DNA from: Gemmatimonadota bacterium
GTDB lineage: Bacteria > GCA-2686955
Direction of reading: 5' to 3'
DNA: 17,546 nucleotides
Assembly (NCBI GenBank): GCA_002686955.1
Contig: NYZA01000116.1
Location: 1-17,546 of the forward strand
Part shown: piece by piece, positions 1-7,668 of the stretch
How positions within the stretch are numbered: the first letter of the stretch is position 1
How the letters are laid out: every line of letters begins with the position of its first letter
Notes under the pieces: model-generated
What the model saw: the letters and a program-made list of their open reading frames with translations, nothing else
What the model was told of the DNA's origin: nothing
Database searches by the model: none
Made by a program: the position numbers and the translations under genes

Positions 1-1870
1 CAGACTGCACCGGGTCGTTCGGCGGACCTTGGCCGACCGGCCGATCGGTGCCTCCGCCACTCGACTCGCCCTTTCGAAGATCCCCAATGCCCTCTTGCTC
101 CTGCCGATCGCGTGGCTTCTATTCGTTCAGGTTTTCTTCTTCTTGCGGCCCGATCCCGATCTCTACGAAGTATCCCGGTGGCTGATCGGCTCCAAGGCCG
201 CGGTCCTGGCGGGGACGTATTGGATCGCTGCCGCTCTTCTCGCGGTCGCGGCCGCGCGAGCCATCCCTCGATTGTTGCGCTCCGGCATCGCTTCTCTCTT
301 CACGGCTCTCGGAGTGGTGACGCTTTTCGGCGGGTTGATCTTCGCCTACCTCTCCCCATACACCAACCCGGATCCGCCGGCGGAGCGAGGCGGCGGCGAG
401 GACTCCGCCGTCCGCCCGAACGTGCTCCTGCTCACCCTCGACACGGTGAGAAAGGCCAATGTCTCCATCTACGGTTACGAGCGACAGACGACACCTTTTC
501 TACAGAGCCTCTCCGAAGAGTCGGTCGTCTTCGACCGGGCCTACTGTGTCTCATCGTGGACCCTACCGACCCACGCAGCGCTTTTCACGGGAATGCTCCC
601 GGCCGAGAGCGGCGGAGTCTCCGCGGCGCGAGAGCTGCGCGACGATGCCCCGACGCTTGCCGGCATCCTCCGCGAGCAGGGGTACGCGACAGCCTCGATC
701 ACGGCGGGCTATGCGCTGCACCGGGTCTTTGGTGCGTCCAAGGGGTTCGACTGTTACGACGATCGGCTCGAGGCCTATCTAAGTCGCCTGTCATTTGCTC
801 GATTCTCCAAAACCCTCCAAACTCGCTTCCGTCCTCCAACGAGCTGGGATGTGGCCCGCCAGCGAAGTGCGGAGACCGTGACAGGGCTCGGAATCGAGTG
901 GCTAGAGAAACGGGGCTCGCCGGCGTCACCCTTCTTCCTGCATTTGAATTACTTCGACGCACATGTGCCCTACGCTCCCCGCGACGGTTTCCGGCACTTC
1001 TCGAGAGACATTCCTCAGCCCCAGGGCCGCAACGAGCCGAGTCGGTTGTGGAGACACACAAAAACCGATGCTGCCCACGAGCGCATGCTCTTCGACGGCC
1101 GGCCCGTCGGTCAGGCTCCCTTTCTCAACGATCTCATCGACCTCTACGACGACGAGATCCGCTACATGGACCACTGGATCGAACGCCTCTTCGAGTATCT
1201 GCGCGAGGCCGGCATTCTCGACAATACCATTGTCGTCGTCACCAACGACCATGGTGAGAACATGGGCGAGCACGACCTTCTCTCACACGGAAAGGCGCTC
1301 TTCGCACCGGCCACCGATGGGATTCTCTTCATCTACGATGGACGGGCCCCCGGCACGTCGCGGCGAATCGACACTGTCGTCAGCCAGGCCGACGTTTTTC
1401 CGACGATCATCGAGGTGGTCGATGTGAACGGTGAGCTGGAATCGCATTACCGCGAGAAGAGGAGGTTTCGCGGCAGCAGCCTTCGGCCCCTGCTGAATGG
1501 TGCGTCCGGGGCCACGTCCGACGCCGAACACAACGACTGGTGGACCAACCGCGCCGTTTTCGCGCAGATCTTCAAGAACCGTGGTGCAACCGAGACATCG
1601 CAAGAAGACCAATGGGCACTCACGTCGCTCGTCCGAGGCCGCTACAAGCTCCTGTGGACCCCGGACGGCAAGAGAAGGCTCTTCGACCTCGTCTCCGATC
1701 CGGGTGAGACGATCGATCTCGGCGCGCTCGGCATGGCGGCGCTCGCCGACGAGCTGGCCCTCGATCTCGTGGAGATGGAATCTCACATGGATGTAGCCCG
1801 GCAGACCAGCTCGCCCGACGAGGTTGCCGCAAAGATGCGGATTCTGAAGAGTCTCGGCTATGTTCAGTAG
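1..1870 (+). CDS. Membrane-anchored sulfatase/phosphotransferase-superfamily protein (5' end uncertain)
   Basis: The frame is open to the left edge. The first possible start inside the window is a TTG at 29 with no clear ribosome site, so the true start may lie upstream. Counting from that TTG (613 aa), three hydrophobic segments lie at about 20-39, 58-78 and 90-109, followed by a sulfatase-fold domain. Metal-site motifs are visible: LDTVR (Asp138), FDAH (310-312), TNDHGE (405-410), then H415 and H420. The nucleophile motif reads TLPTH (178-182), so the position that is Cys or Ser in formylglycine sulfatases is Thr. Thr is the nucleophile in the related lipid phosphoethanolamine and glycerol-phosphate transferases. 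I infer an inner-membrane enzyme with an extracytoplasmic hydrolase or transferase domain; the substrate is unknown. The C-terminal end (LKSLGYVQ) resembles the usual tail of bacterial sulfatase-like proteins. It converges on the response-regulator gene 48 bp away. Confidence 0.85.
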   Translation, partial: RLHRVVRRTLADRPIGASATRLALSKIPNALLLLPIAWLLFVQVFFFLRPDPDLYEVSRWLIGSKAAVLAGTYWIAAALLAVAAARAIPRLLRSGIASLFTALGVVTLFGGLIFAYLSPYTNPDPPAERGGGEDSAVRPNVLLLTLDTVRKANVSIYGYERQTTPFLQSLSEESVVFDRAYCVSSWTLPTHAALFTGMLPAESGGVSAARELRDDAPTLAGILREQGYATASITAGYALHRVFGASKGFDCYDDRLEAYLSRLSFARFSKTLQTRFRPPTSWDVARQRSAETVTGLGIEWLEKRGSPASPFFLHLNYFDAHVPYAPRDGFRHFSRDIPQPQGRNEPSRLWRHTKTDAAHERMLFDGRPVGQAPFLNDLIDLYDDEIRYMDHWIERLFEYLREAGILDNTIVVVTNDHGENMGEHDLLSHGKALFAPATDGILFIYDGRAPGTSRRIDTVVSQADVFPTIIEVVDVNGELESHYREKRRFRGSSLRPLLNGASGATSDAEHNDWWTNRAVFAQIFKNRGATETSQEDQWALTSLVRGRYKLLWTPDGKRRLFDLVSDPGETIDLGALGMAALADELALDLVEMESHMDVARQTSSPDEVAAKMRILKSLGYVQ

Positions 1871-1918
1871 GTGGGCGGAAGCCGGGCGCGAGACTCACCA
1901 CTTCTTCTTGCGTGGACC

Positions 1919-2701
1919 CTAACCCTCCTCTTTGCTCTTCTCTTCCGACTTCAGGTCGATCATCGTCGTTCCTTCGACATACTCGGTCGACTCGGGTGCG
2001 CTGAGGGACGAGACCCGCTCGAGCATGGCGGAGATGTCGATGGCGAGATCCTCGATCGATGCCAGCGCGCCCAGCACGGCCTCGTGTTTGCCCTTCTCCA
2101 CATCGCGGCGGGCACAGCCGGCGGCGGCGGTGATCCCCATGCCCCGATTGTTCAGCTCGTGCTGCAAGGTGACGAGGGTGTCGTCGATCGCCCGCTTTCG
2201 GCTGGCGGCGATCATCTGGTCTCTGGTTTCGACGAGGCGTCGAAGGGTCGAACGAAGTCGGTCGAGGGTCGCCTGTTGGCGAGCGATCAGCTCTTCTCTG
2301 TCGAGCCTGAGCTGGCGGACCTCCATCGCCCGCTCGAGGGTCATGAAGAGCTCGGTCGCGTCGAAGGGCTTCTGGATGTAGCAGAAAGCTCCGAGATTCA
2401 CCGCCTGGATCGCCGTCTCGAGGGTGGCGTGCCCGGTCATCAGAACAACCTCGATCTCGGGGTGGCGTTCCCTCAACAGTTTCAAGAGCTCGATGCCGGT
2501 GGCGTTCGGCAGGTGGATGTCGGCCAGGACGACGTCGCAGTCGCCGGTCTCGAGCCACCGGAGCGCAGCCTCGGCGCTCTCGACACCTTCGGAATCGAAG
2601 CGCTGGTCCTCCATGTACTCCAGGATGGTCATGCGGAGCACCCGGTCGTCCTCGACGACGAGCAGCCTGCTCTTTCTCGATCCGTTGTTCGGTGTTGGCA
2701 T
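1919..2701 (-). CDS. Response regulator receiver fused to a kinase-type dimerisation (H-box) helix, no ATPase domain
   Basis: Starting at the ATG at 2701 gives 260 aa. This ATG has a GAAGG ribosome site 9 nt upstream; a GTG at 2710 is possible but too close to that site. Residues 12-125 form a receiver domain with acidic pocket Asp18/Asp19, phospho-acceptor Asp61 (ADIHLP), Thr89 and Lys111 (QKPF). A helical linker (about 125-170) leads to QHELNN (180-185), which matches the H-box of NtrB-like histidine kinases with His181. The protein then continues as helices to a charged tail, without N, G1 or G2 boxes. It therefore cannot phosphorylate itself and may act as a phosphorelay or scaffold protein. 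It starts 12 nt after the stop of the TMTC-like gene, so the two are probably co-transcribed. No DNA-binding domain is visible. The target is unknown. Confidence 0.88.
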   Translation of the reverse strand: MPTPNNGSRKSRLLVVEDDRVLRMTILEYMEDQRFDSEGVESAEAALRWLETGDCDVVLADIHLPNATGIELLKLLRERHPEIEVVLMTGHATLETAIQAVNLGAFCYIQKPFDATELFMTLERAMEVRQLRLDREELIARQQATLDRLRSTLRRLVETRDQMIAASRKRAIDDTLVTLQHELNNRGMGITAAAGCARRDVEKGKHEAVLGALASIEDLAIDISAMLERVSSLSAPESTEYVEGTTMIDLKSEEKSKEEG

Positions 2702-2713
2702 GGAGGGCACCCT

Positions 2714-4405
2714 TCAGTCCACCCACTGCGATTCTAACCTCTTCGTAGCGCGGGCAAGGGCCGAGGCTAGGGTTTCCAGGCGGTCCGGGTCGACCCCTTC
2801 GTCCCTGAGGCGCCGCAGCTCGAGCTGGGCTTCTTCGAGTCGGCCCAGAGAGGTCAGGCAGAGGGCCCGCGAGATGCGCGGCGCGGGGTCGGCGGGTTCC
2901 AGCTCGGACGAAATCTCGAAGTAGCCGAGCGCTCTCTCGAATTCGGCGCGGCCGGCGAAGGCGGCACCGAGCATGCCGGCCACGCGCGCGGTCAGGGGAT
3001 TGTGAGCCTCGTGATCGATGAGCAGATCGAGCGCCTCTTGCGCGCGGCCCGCTCTGTGCAAGGTGGTGGCGTACGCGGTCGTGACCTTCTCCATGCGCGG
3101 GGCGAGGTCGTGGGCGGCCGCGTAGAGCTCGATCGCACGGGCGAGATCGCCTCGCCGCTCGAAATCGGCGCCGAGGTTTTGAAGAGCACGGGGGTTCGAG
3201 GGGAGGGCCTCGACCACCGAGCTCCAGAGTGCGCCTTCGTTCCGCCAGTCGGGAAGTCTGCGGGCGGTGAGCAGGGCGCCCGCCGCGAGGAGGGGAACCA
3301 AGATCGCGGGGGCGCTCCAGCGGTGGTGCCGCCGGAGGCGGTCGAGAGCGAGCGCGAGCGCGATGCAGGGGCCGACACTCGGCAGATAGAGGAAGCGCTC
3401 CGCATAGGGCTGGGGGATCGGGATCAGGTTCGAGACCGGCAGCAGGGCGATCGCGAACCAGGCGAGGGCGAAGGGGAGCTCGGGCGCCCGGGCCCGGAGC
3501 CGCGCGGAGCCGGCGAGGAGAACGAGGAAGAGGAAGGGGACGATGAATGGGAGCGGATGAGGGGGCTCCGGGGCGCCGGCGGGGCCGTAGTCGGCGATCA
3601 GGGGCCAGGGGGAGATGAGCATGCGTGCGGCTAGGGTCAGGGAGCGGCCCGCCGCGGAGATTCGCGGGTAGAAGCCGTCCCATCCCAGTCCCGCCCCCGC
3701 CGCGGCGAAATCGCCGAAGATCCAGCTTCGCAGCGTCAGGTAGAGCAGGAGAGCGAGCAGGGCGCTGGTCCAGAAGCGCCGGCGCCCGCGGATGACGGGG
3801 AGGTCGCGGGTCCACCAGACGAGCGCTATGGCGAGGGGTAGCGTGATCGCCAGCTCTTTCGCGCCCAGGGCGAGCATCCAGAGAAGCACGATGGCCGCCG
3901 CCGATCGCCACGAGTCGCGCGCCCGTGAGGCAACGAGCAGCGCGCCGATGAAGGGGAGCGCGGAGAGCAGGTCGGTGAGATCGCTGGCGAACGCGACCGC
4001 TTCGGTGTGGATCGGGTGGACAGCGAAGAGCAGGCCGGCGGCGAGGGCGACCGTGGGGGAGGCGTGGAAGAGGGTCGCGGCGAGCAGGACCACGAGCGCC
4101 GTGACGCCTGCGTGCAAGAGAAGGCTCTCGGCGTGGTAGACGCGGGGTTCGAGCCCGAAGAGCGACTGGTTGAAGGCGAAGAGGAGCGAGGCGACGGGTC
4201 GGTAGTAGCCGGCCCTGGGCGGCTCATGAGAGAGCTCCGTCCAGTACTGGGGGGTCAGCGCGGCGGCCAGATCGCTCGGCCCATCCCATCGGGCCTGGCC
4301 GAATTTGTGGGCATCGTCCCAGACGAAACCATGGCCGAGGATCGGCGCGTGCAGCGCGAGAGCCACGAGTGCGGCTGCGAGCGCCGCGAGCATCCTGCCG
4401 TTCAT
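2714..4405 (-). CDS. TMTC-like membrane glycosyltransferase with C-terminal TPR repeats
   Basis: This 563-aa protein has about ten hydrophobic segments between residues 5 and 370, followed by a soluble helical region from about 385 with TPR-like repeats. N-terminal motifs fit the TMTC family (DUF1736, GT-C fold): FVWDD with Asp30/Asp31 in the first loop, GYYRPV (66-71), a YHAE...LLLH stretch (90-98) and AVHPIHTEAV (128-137). Animal TMTC proteins are O-mannosyltransferases that act on extracytoplasmic protein domains using a lipid-linked sugar; a similar role here is inference from family. The ATG at 4405 lacks a clear Shine-Dalgarno, but the hydrophobic first helix begins right there. A hairpin at 4449-4481 separates it from the upstream ExbD/TonB-like operon. 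The response-regulator gene follows after 12 nt. Confidence 0.87.
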   Translation of the reverse strand: MNGRMLAALAAALVALALHAPILGHGFVWDDAHKFGQARWDGPSDLAAALTPQYWTELSHEPPRAGYYRPVASLLFAFNQSLFGLEPRVYHAESLLLHAGVTALVVLLAATLFHASPTVALAAGLLFAVHPIHTEAVAFASDLTDLLSALPFIGALLVASRARDSWRSAAAIVLLWMLALGAKELAITLPLAIALVWWTRDLPVIRGRRRFWTSALLALLLYLTLRSWIFGDFAAAGAGLGWDGFYPRISAAGRSLTLAARMLISPWPLIADYGPAGAPEPPHPLPFIVPFLFLVLLAGSARLRARAPELPFALAWFAIALLPVSNLIPIPQPYAERFLYLPSVGPCIALALALDRLRRHHRWSAPAILVPLLAAGALLTARRLPDWRNEGALWSSVVEALPSNPRALQNLGADFERRGDLARAIELYAAAHDLAPRMEKVTTAYATTLHRAGRAQEALDLLIDHEAHNPLTARVAGMLGAAFAGRAEFERALGYFEISSELEPADPAPRISRALCLTSLGRLEEAQLELRRLRDEGVDPDRLETLASALARATKRLESQWVD

Positions 4406-4448
4406 TCGCGCACTCTATCATCGGTTCGCGCCGAGGCCGTACAGGCGC

Positions 4449-4481
4449 GGGCCCCGGCTCCCCCCAGAGGAACCGGGGCCC
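4449..4481 (-). terminator. Strong GC hairpin, probable terminator of the ExbB/ExbD operon
   Basis: Perfect 9-bp arms GGGCCCCGG (4449-4457) and CCGGGGCCC (4473-4481) flank a 15-nt loop that can pair further after one mismatch. It lies 24 bp past the stop of the TonB-like gene and 44 bp before the TMTC-like start. There is no U-tract on either strand, so it could instead be an mRNA-stabilising stem or an attenuator. Confidence 0.55.
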
Positions 4482-4504
4482 TTCCCAGGACGTCGCCTCC
4501 CCGG

Positions 4505-5512
4505 TTATTCGGGTGTCAGCATCAGTGGATAACGGCAGTCGACATCGTCCGCCGCGGGGCCGAACTGCATCTTGTCGAACCAGCGCGTGAGGCAGCGATC
4601 GAGGCCACCGATCGTTACGTCGATGTCGCCCGAGTTGATCGACACGCGCGTTACCTTGCCCGCCGCACCGATGGTGAACTCGAGCCAAACCCGGCCGCGC
4701 AGGGCGGGGTCGAGCTTGAGCGAACGCTCATAGCAGGCCTGAAATGTGCGCGCCCATTTTGCGACGACCTGTCTGATGGCGCCGTCGGTGCGAGCAGCGG
4801 GTTGTCCTCCGCTGCCCGAGACAGTGCCCGGTCCGGCCTCGATCTCCACCCGCTCGGCCCCCTCCAGCGATGTGCGCTCGCCCGAGGGACCGCCGGCGTT
4901 CGATATCAATCCGGCCGCGCCCTTGGTCTCGCGGAGCGGCTTCGCTTCGAGGCGCCGGTCGCCGGGGCCGGAGCTCTCTGCGATCACATCGGCGTTTCTG
5001 GCCGCCTTCAGCCGCCTGCTCTGGGCGACACCCAGCGCACCGGGTCCGGTGCCCGAAGGACCGCGCATCGCGCCGAGCACACCGAGTCGACTCACGTCGC
5101 GCGGGGCTGTGGGGGGCGGATCGCCCGGGCCCTCTTCGGCGGCCGTTGGCTCCGGCGCTGGATCACCGGCGTCGGCGAGCTCTTCCGGCTCGGGTTCCGG
5201 CTCCGGTTCCGGTTCCGGTTCCGGTTCCGGCTCGGGATCGCCGGGTTGACTGAGAGACGCATCGGCCATCTCGATCTCAGGCTCGGGCTCCGGCGGCGCC
5301 ATGTAAGCTCGAACCACGATGCTCTCGAGGTACTCGTCCTGGCTGTTCGCCACGGCTGGGGGAGGATCGGCGATCAGGATCGCGGCCGAAACCAGGGCCC
5401 ACGATAGGACGGCCCCGAGCAGCGTGCGGCGGAAGAAACGATCCGCCTCGGTGGCGTGGAAAACCACCACGGGTCTTTGCGTCTTCCCTTCGATCCGAGG
5501 GGACGAACTCAT
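4505..5512 (-). CDS. TonB-like energy transducer with AgmX/PglI-type C-terminal domain
   Basis: A 335-aa protein starting at the ATG at 5512, where an AGGAG ribosome site overlaps the stop of the preceding ExbD gene. It has a short cytoplasmic N-terminus, one membrane segment (about 30-48), a proline/acid-rich periplasmic spacer with nine Pro-Glu pairs (93-110), and a low-complexity linker. The C-terminal domain at about 245-335 shows FQACYERSL, then LRGRVWLEFTIGAAGKV, then LDRCLTRWF and CRYPL. This is the AgmX/PglI C-terminal pattern, TonB-like, known from the Myxococcus gliding proteins GltJ and GltG. It lacks their large N-terminal cytoplasmic modules, so it resembles a minimal version. 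Its place after ExbB and two ExbD genes implies that it carries the motor's work across the periplasm. The partner is not shown by sequence. Confidence 0.9.
   Translation of the reverse strand: MSSSPRIEGKTQRPVVVFHATEADRFFRRTLLGAVLSWALVSAAILIADPPPAVANSQDEYLESIVVRAYMAPPEPEPEIEMADASLSQPGDPEPEPEPEPEPEPEPEPEELADAGDPAPEPTAAEEGPGDPPPTAPRDVSRLGVLGAMRGPSGTGPGALGVAQSRRLKAARNADVIAESSGPGDRRLEAKPLRETKGAAGLISNAGGPSGERTSLEGAERVEIEAGPGTVSGSGGQPAARTDGAIRQVVAKWARTFQACYERSLKLDPALRGRVWLEFTIGAAGKVTRVSINSGDIDVTIGGLDRCLTRWFDKMQFGPAADDVDCRYPLMLTPE
5183..5236 (-). repeat. Hexanucleotide tandem repeat encoding (Pro-Glu)9
   Basis: Nine six-base units, based on TTCCGG on the + strand, run in tandem within the TonB-like gene. 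Four adjacent units (5207-5230) are identical. On the coding strand they give alternating Pro and Glu, the kind of extended rod seen in TonB. The unit length is a multiple of three, so slippage would change rod length without breaking the frame. Confidence 0.9.
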
Positions 5513-5521
5513 CAGCGTCTC

Positions 5522-6091
5522 CTAGCGTCCGGCTTCCGTAGCTTTGTCCATCGCCAGAGAGACCTCGGCGAACGACGCCTGTCCGCAGGAGTAGATCACC
5601 CGCCGCAGCAGCTCGAAGGGGATGTTCTGGTCACCACTGAGCGTTACCCGTCCCTGCCACGCGATCTCCTCCGTGCCCACGGTGGCCGAGGAGGCCGCCC
5701 GCGCCGCCAGTTTCGCGATATGGATCGCGCGATCACGTTGCTGGGCGAGCGCGGCCACGAGCTCAGGGATCTCGGCGGTGCCCTGCTCGTAGACATCGTC
5801 GATCCTGGCCACGGTCGCGCCGTCGACCACGATGGCGTTCTGTGTCACCGCGACGGGGACCGAGCTCCTCTTCACTCCACCGGCCTCCTCGGAGTTCGGA
5901 AGATCGAGATCGGGAGCCTTGACCGTGTCGTCGCTAGAGAAATTGACCAGTAGGAAAATCAACAGGATCGTGAACATGTCGATCATCGAGGTGATGTTCA
6001 GCACGAAGGGTCGCTTCGAGAAGCGAGCGGCTCTGCGCGCCGACATGCTCCCGCCGCTGCACAGGGGCCTCTTGGAAGGGCTGAAGCTCAT
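5522..6091 (-). CDS. ExbD/TolR-family protein with the canonical membrane Asp
   Basis: A 189-aa protein starting at the ATG at 6091, supported by GAGGAG five nt upstream. Its start overlaps the stop of the preceding ExbD gene as ATGA (6088-6091). A basic cytoplasmic N-terminus leads to a single membrane helix at about 32-51 beginning LNITSMIDMFTILL. Asp38 sits where ExbD/TolR/MotB-type stators carry the proton-binding Asp. The rest is a periplasmic domain with a C-terminal ExbD-like fold, although it carries an extra insert of about 20-30 residues around 100-150. With the ExbB-type protein it should form a proton-driven channel energising the TonB-like protein encoded directly downstream. Confidence 0.92.
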   Translation of the reverse strand: MSFSPSKRPLCSGGSMSARRAARFSKRPFVLNITSMIDMFTILLIFLLVNFSSDDTVKAPDLDLPNSEEAGGVKRSSVPVAVTQNAIVVDGATVARIDDVYEQGTAEIPELVAALAQQRDRAIHIAKLAARAASSATVGTEEIAWQGRVTLSGDQNIPFELLRRVIYSCGQASFAEVSLAMDKATEAGR

Positions 6092-6561
6092 CGTGGCTCC
6101 TCGGGATCGGCTGGACCGATCGAGATCTCGCTGAATCCCGCCGACTTGCAGCGGTCCATGACCGACACCACCGATTGGTAGCGAATGGCGGGGCTGGCGG
6201 CCACGATCACCATCTGCTCATCGGGGTGGGCTTCGCGCACTTCGGAGAGCTGGCGTCCCAGTCCCTCGAAGTCGTAGGAGCCGTCATCGAGACGTGGGAG
6301 CCTCTCGAGCGCGGCCTCGTTCCCCTCGACCCTCAACCCCGATTCCGTCACCGACACCCGCAGATTCAGATCGACCTTCTCTTCCTCCTCCGTCTCGGGT
6401 TCGGACGAGACGGGCAGGTTCAGATCGACCATAGCGGTGTGGGCGAAGGCGGCGGTCAGCAGGAGGAAAGGCACGAGGATCATGAAGACGTTCATGATCG
6501 GCGTGATGTTCAGATCCTCCTGGACGCGCACGACGCGAGATCGGCGGGTGGCGGGAAACAT
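6088..6561 (-). CDS. ExbD/TolR-family protein with Asn replacing the membrane Asp
   Basis: A 157-aa protein starting at the ATG at 6561 with GAGGAG upstream. It has a short basic N-terminus, one membrane helix (about 22-40), then a periplasmic domain with an acidic stretch (EEEEK, about 58-62). The helix entrance reads LNITPIMNVFMILV. Aligned residue by residue with the second ExbD (LNITSMIDMFTIL), Asn24 falls on the proton-carrying Asp. It is therefore unlikely to bind the proton itself and may act as a structural or regulatory partner in a mixed ExbD dimer. The gene lies 21 nt after the ExbB stop and overlaps the next ExbD by four bases, so the two are probably translationally coupled. Confidence 0.9.
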   Translation of the reverse strand: MFPATRRSRVVRVQEDLNITPIMNVFMILVPFLLLTAAFAHTAMVDLNLPVSSEPETEEEEKVDLNLRVSVTESGLRVEGNEAALERLPRLDDGSYDFEGLGRQLSEVREAHPDEQMVIVAASPAIRYQSVVSVMDRCKSAGFSEISIGPADPEEPR

Positions 6562-6582
6562 CGGCTTCTCCTCTTGGTCGGC

Positions 6583-7269
6583 TCAGCGAGCGGCGACCGT
6601 CTCCTCGATCTCGGCCTTCGCCGCCGCCGCCTCCGACTTCCTCAAGATGAGCAGATTCATGACCCGCACCGAAGCCTCGTCGATCTGCTCGATCAACCGC
6701 TCGGTCTTCCGCTGCATCATCGAGTAGGCGACGGTGGTCGGAACGGCCACGATCAGGCCGAGGGCCGTCGTGTTCAGCGCCGTGGAGATCCCAGCGGCGA
6801 GAAGCATCGCCCGCTGCTCCGTGGCCGCACTCTGAACGGCGGCGAACGACTGCATCAGACCGACGATCGTTCCCAGGAGCCCCAGCAGTGTGGCGATCTG
6901 CGCGATCGTTCCCAGATAGGGGGTGCGATCCTGCAGGGTCGGGATCTCGGCCAGCGCCGCTTCGTCGACGGCGTTCTGCACATCTCGCGAGCCGCCTGTA
7001 CGCGCCATGATGGCGGCCCTGACGATACGGGCCAGCGGTGTCTTCTTGGCCATCGAAAGCGTGAGCGCCTGGTCGAAATCGCCGGACCTGATATGCCCGC
7101 AGATCTTGTTGGTGAAGGCCCGGGCCGACATGCTGCTTCGGACGAAGAGCACGAACCACCGCTCCATCGTCACAGCGGTCGCAACGGCTCCGCTGAGCAG
7201 AATGAGATGCATGAACACCCCACCCTGCTGAAGGAAGGCGAGCATTTGCTCGGGTGAGTACATACCCAT
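6583..7269 (-). CDS. MotA/TolQ/ExbB-family proton channel protein
   Basis: The start is the ATG at 7269, chosen because GAGGAGG lies seven nt upstream; the frame extends to 7368 but that extension overlaps the preceding gene and has no ribosome site. The 228-aa product has three membrane segments at about 18-36, 121-143 and 162-184. The ERW motif after the first segment and the pattern TLLGLLGTIVGLM (127-139) are typical of ExbB/TolQ. Thr134 and Thr168 correspond to the conserved pore threonines of TM2 and TM3. It should form the pentameric ring around an ExbD pair, using the proton gradient to drive the TonB-like protein encoded two genes further on. In Myxococcus gliding the equivalent is AglR; orthology was not tested. 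Confidence 0.93.
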   Translation of the reverse strand: MGMYSPEQMLAFLQQGGVFMHLILLSGAVATAVTMERWFVLFVRSSMSARAFTNKICGHIRSGDFDQALTLSMAKKTPLARIVRAAIMARTGGSRDVQNAVDEAALAEIPTLQDRTPYLGTIAQIATLLGLLGTIVGLMQSFAAVQSAATEQRAMLLAAGISTALNTTALGLIVAVPTTVAYSMMQRKTERLIEQIDEASVRVMNLLILRKSEAAAAKAEIEETVAAR

Positions 7270-7315
7270 CAGAGATCCTCCTCGAAAATCGGGCAACTGA
7301 ACGCCTCGGGCGCCA

Positions 7316-7627
7316 TCATCGAACCGCCTCCTCGAGCTGCCCGAGGAGGGAGCTCCGGCGGAGTTCATCCAAATCGACCGTGCGGGTGGGCGCGAGATTC
7401 ACCGCTCCCAGTCGCACAACTTCGTCGACGGGGTCGGCCACCGCCGCGATCCCGCCGCTCATTTCAGCGATCTTCTTCGGGATCATGAAGAAAACCTGGG
7501 GCTTGCGCACTCGCCCGTGGATCACCAACTCCGACTCGATCTGAAGCACGCCTGGCGACACCGGAGGGCTCATCGGCTCGCCGGTGGAGACAAGGGCAGC
7601 AGCAACGAGTGTCGAGATCAGGGCCAT
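7316..7627 (-). CDS. Small exported protein of unknown function in the ExbB/ExbD operon
   Basis: A 103-aa protein starting at the ATG at 7627 with GGAG eight nt upstream. It begins with a hydrophobic stretch (residues 1-14) ending in AALVS, compatible with a short signal peptide. No transmembrane helix follows. The middle reads IHGRVRKPQVFFMIPKK (36-52), then an acidic, Leu-rich C-terminus (DLDELRRSSLLGQLEEAVR). I do not recognise a named family. It lies 41 nt after the large TPR gene and 46 nt before exbB, on the same strand, with its own ribosome site, so it is probably expressed and works in the periplasm with the motor. It is not a TonB or Pal protein. Confidence 0.72.
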   Translation of the reverse strand: MALISTLVAAALVSTGEPMSPPVSPGVLQIESELVIHGRVRKPQVFFMIPKKIAEMSGGIAAVADPVDEVVRLGAVNLAPTRTVDLDELRRSSLLGQLEEAVR

Positions 7628-7668
7628 GCTTTCGCTCCGTCAGGGTCCTCGTGTCTCAAATCGGATCG

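Noticed and set aside
1871-2737. A 288-codon + strand frame that begins right after the sulfatase stop
   Set aside because: It is fully antisense to the response regulator, which has all its receiver residues, and shows no domain of its own.
1620-3911. A 763-codon open frame on the - strand across the sulfatase end, response regulator and TMTC-like gene
   Set aside because: It is rich in Arg, Pro, Gly and Ala and overlaps three well-supported genes in other frames. Long shadow frames are expected at this GC content.
4007-5407. A 466-codon + strand frame across the TMTC start and TonB-like gene
   Set aside because: It is antisense to two recognised genes, crosses the terminator hairpin, and contains only low-complexity Arg/Gly-rich sequence.
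7270-7368. ExbB start at 7368
   Set aside because: It would overlap the 103-aa gene and has no ribosome site, while the ATG at 7269 has GAGGAGG seven nt upstream.
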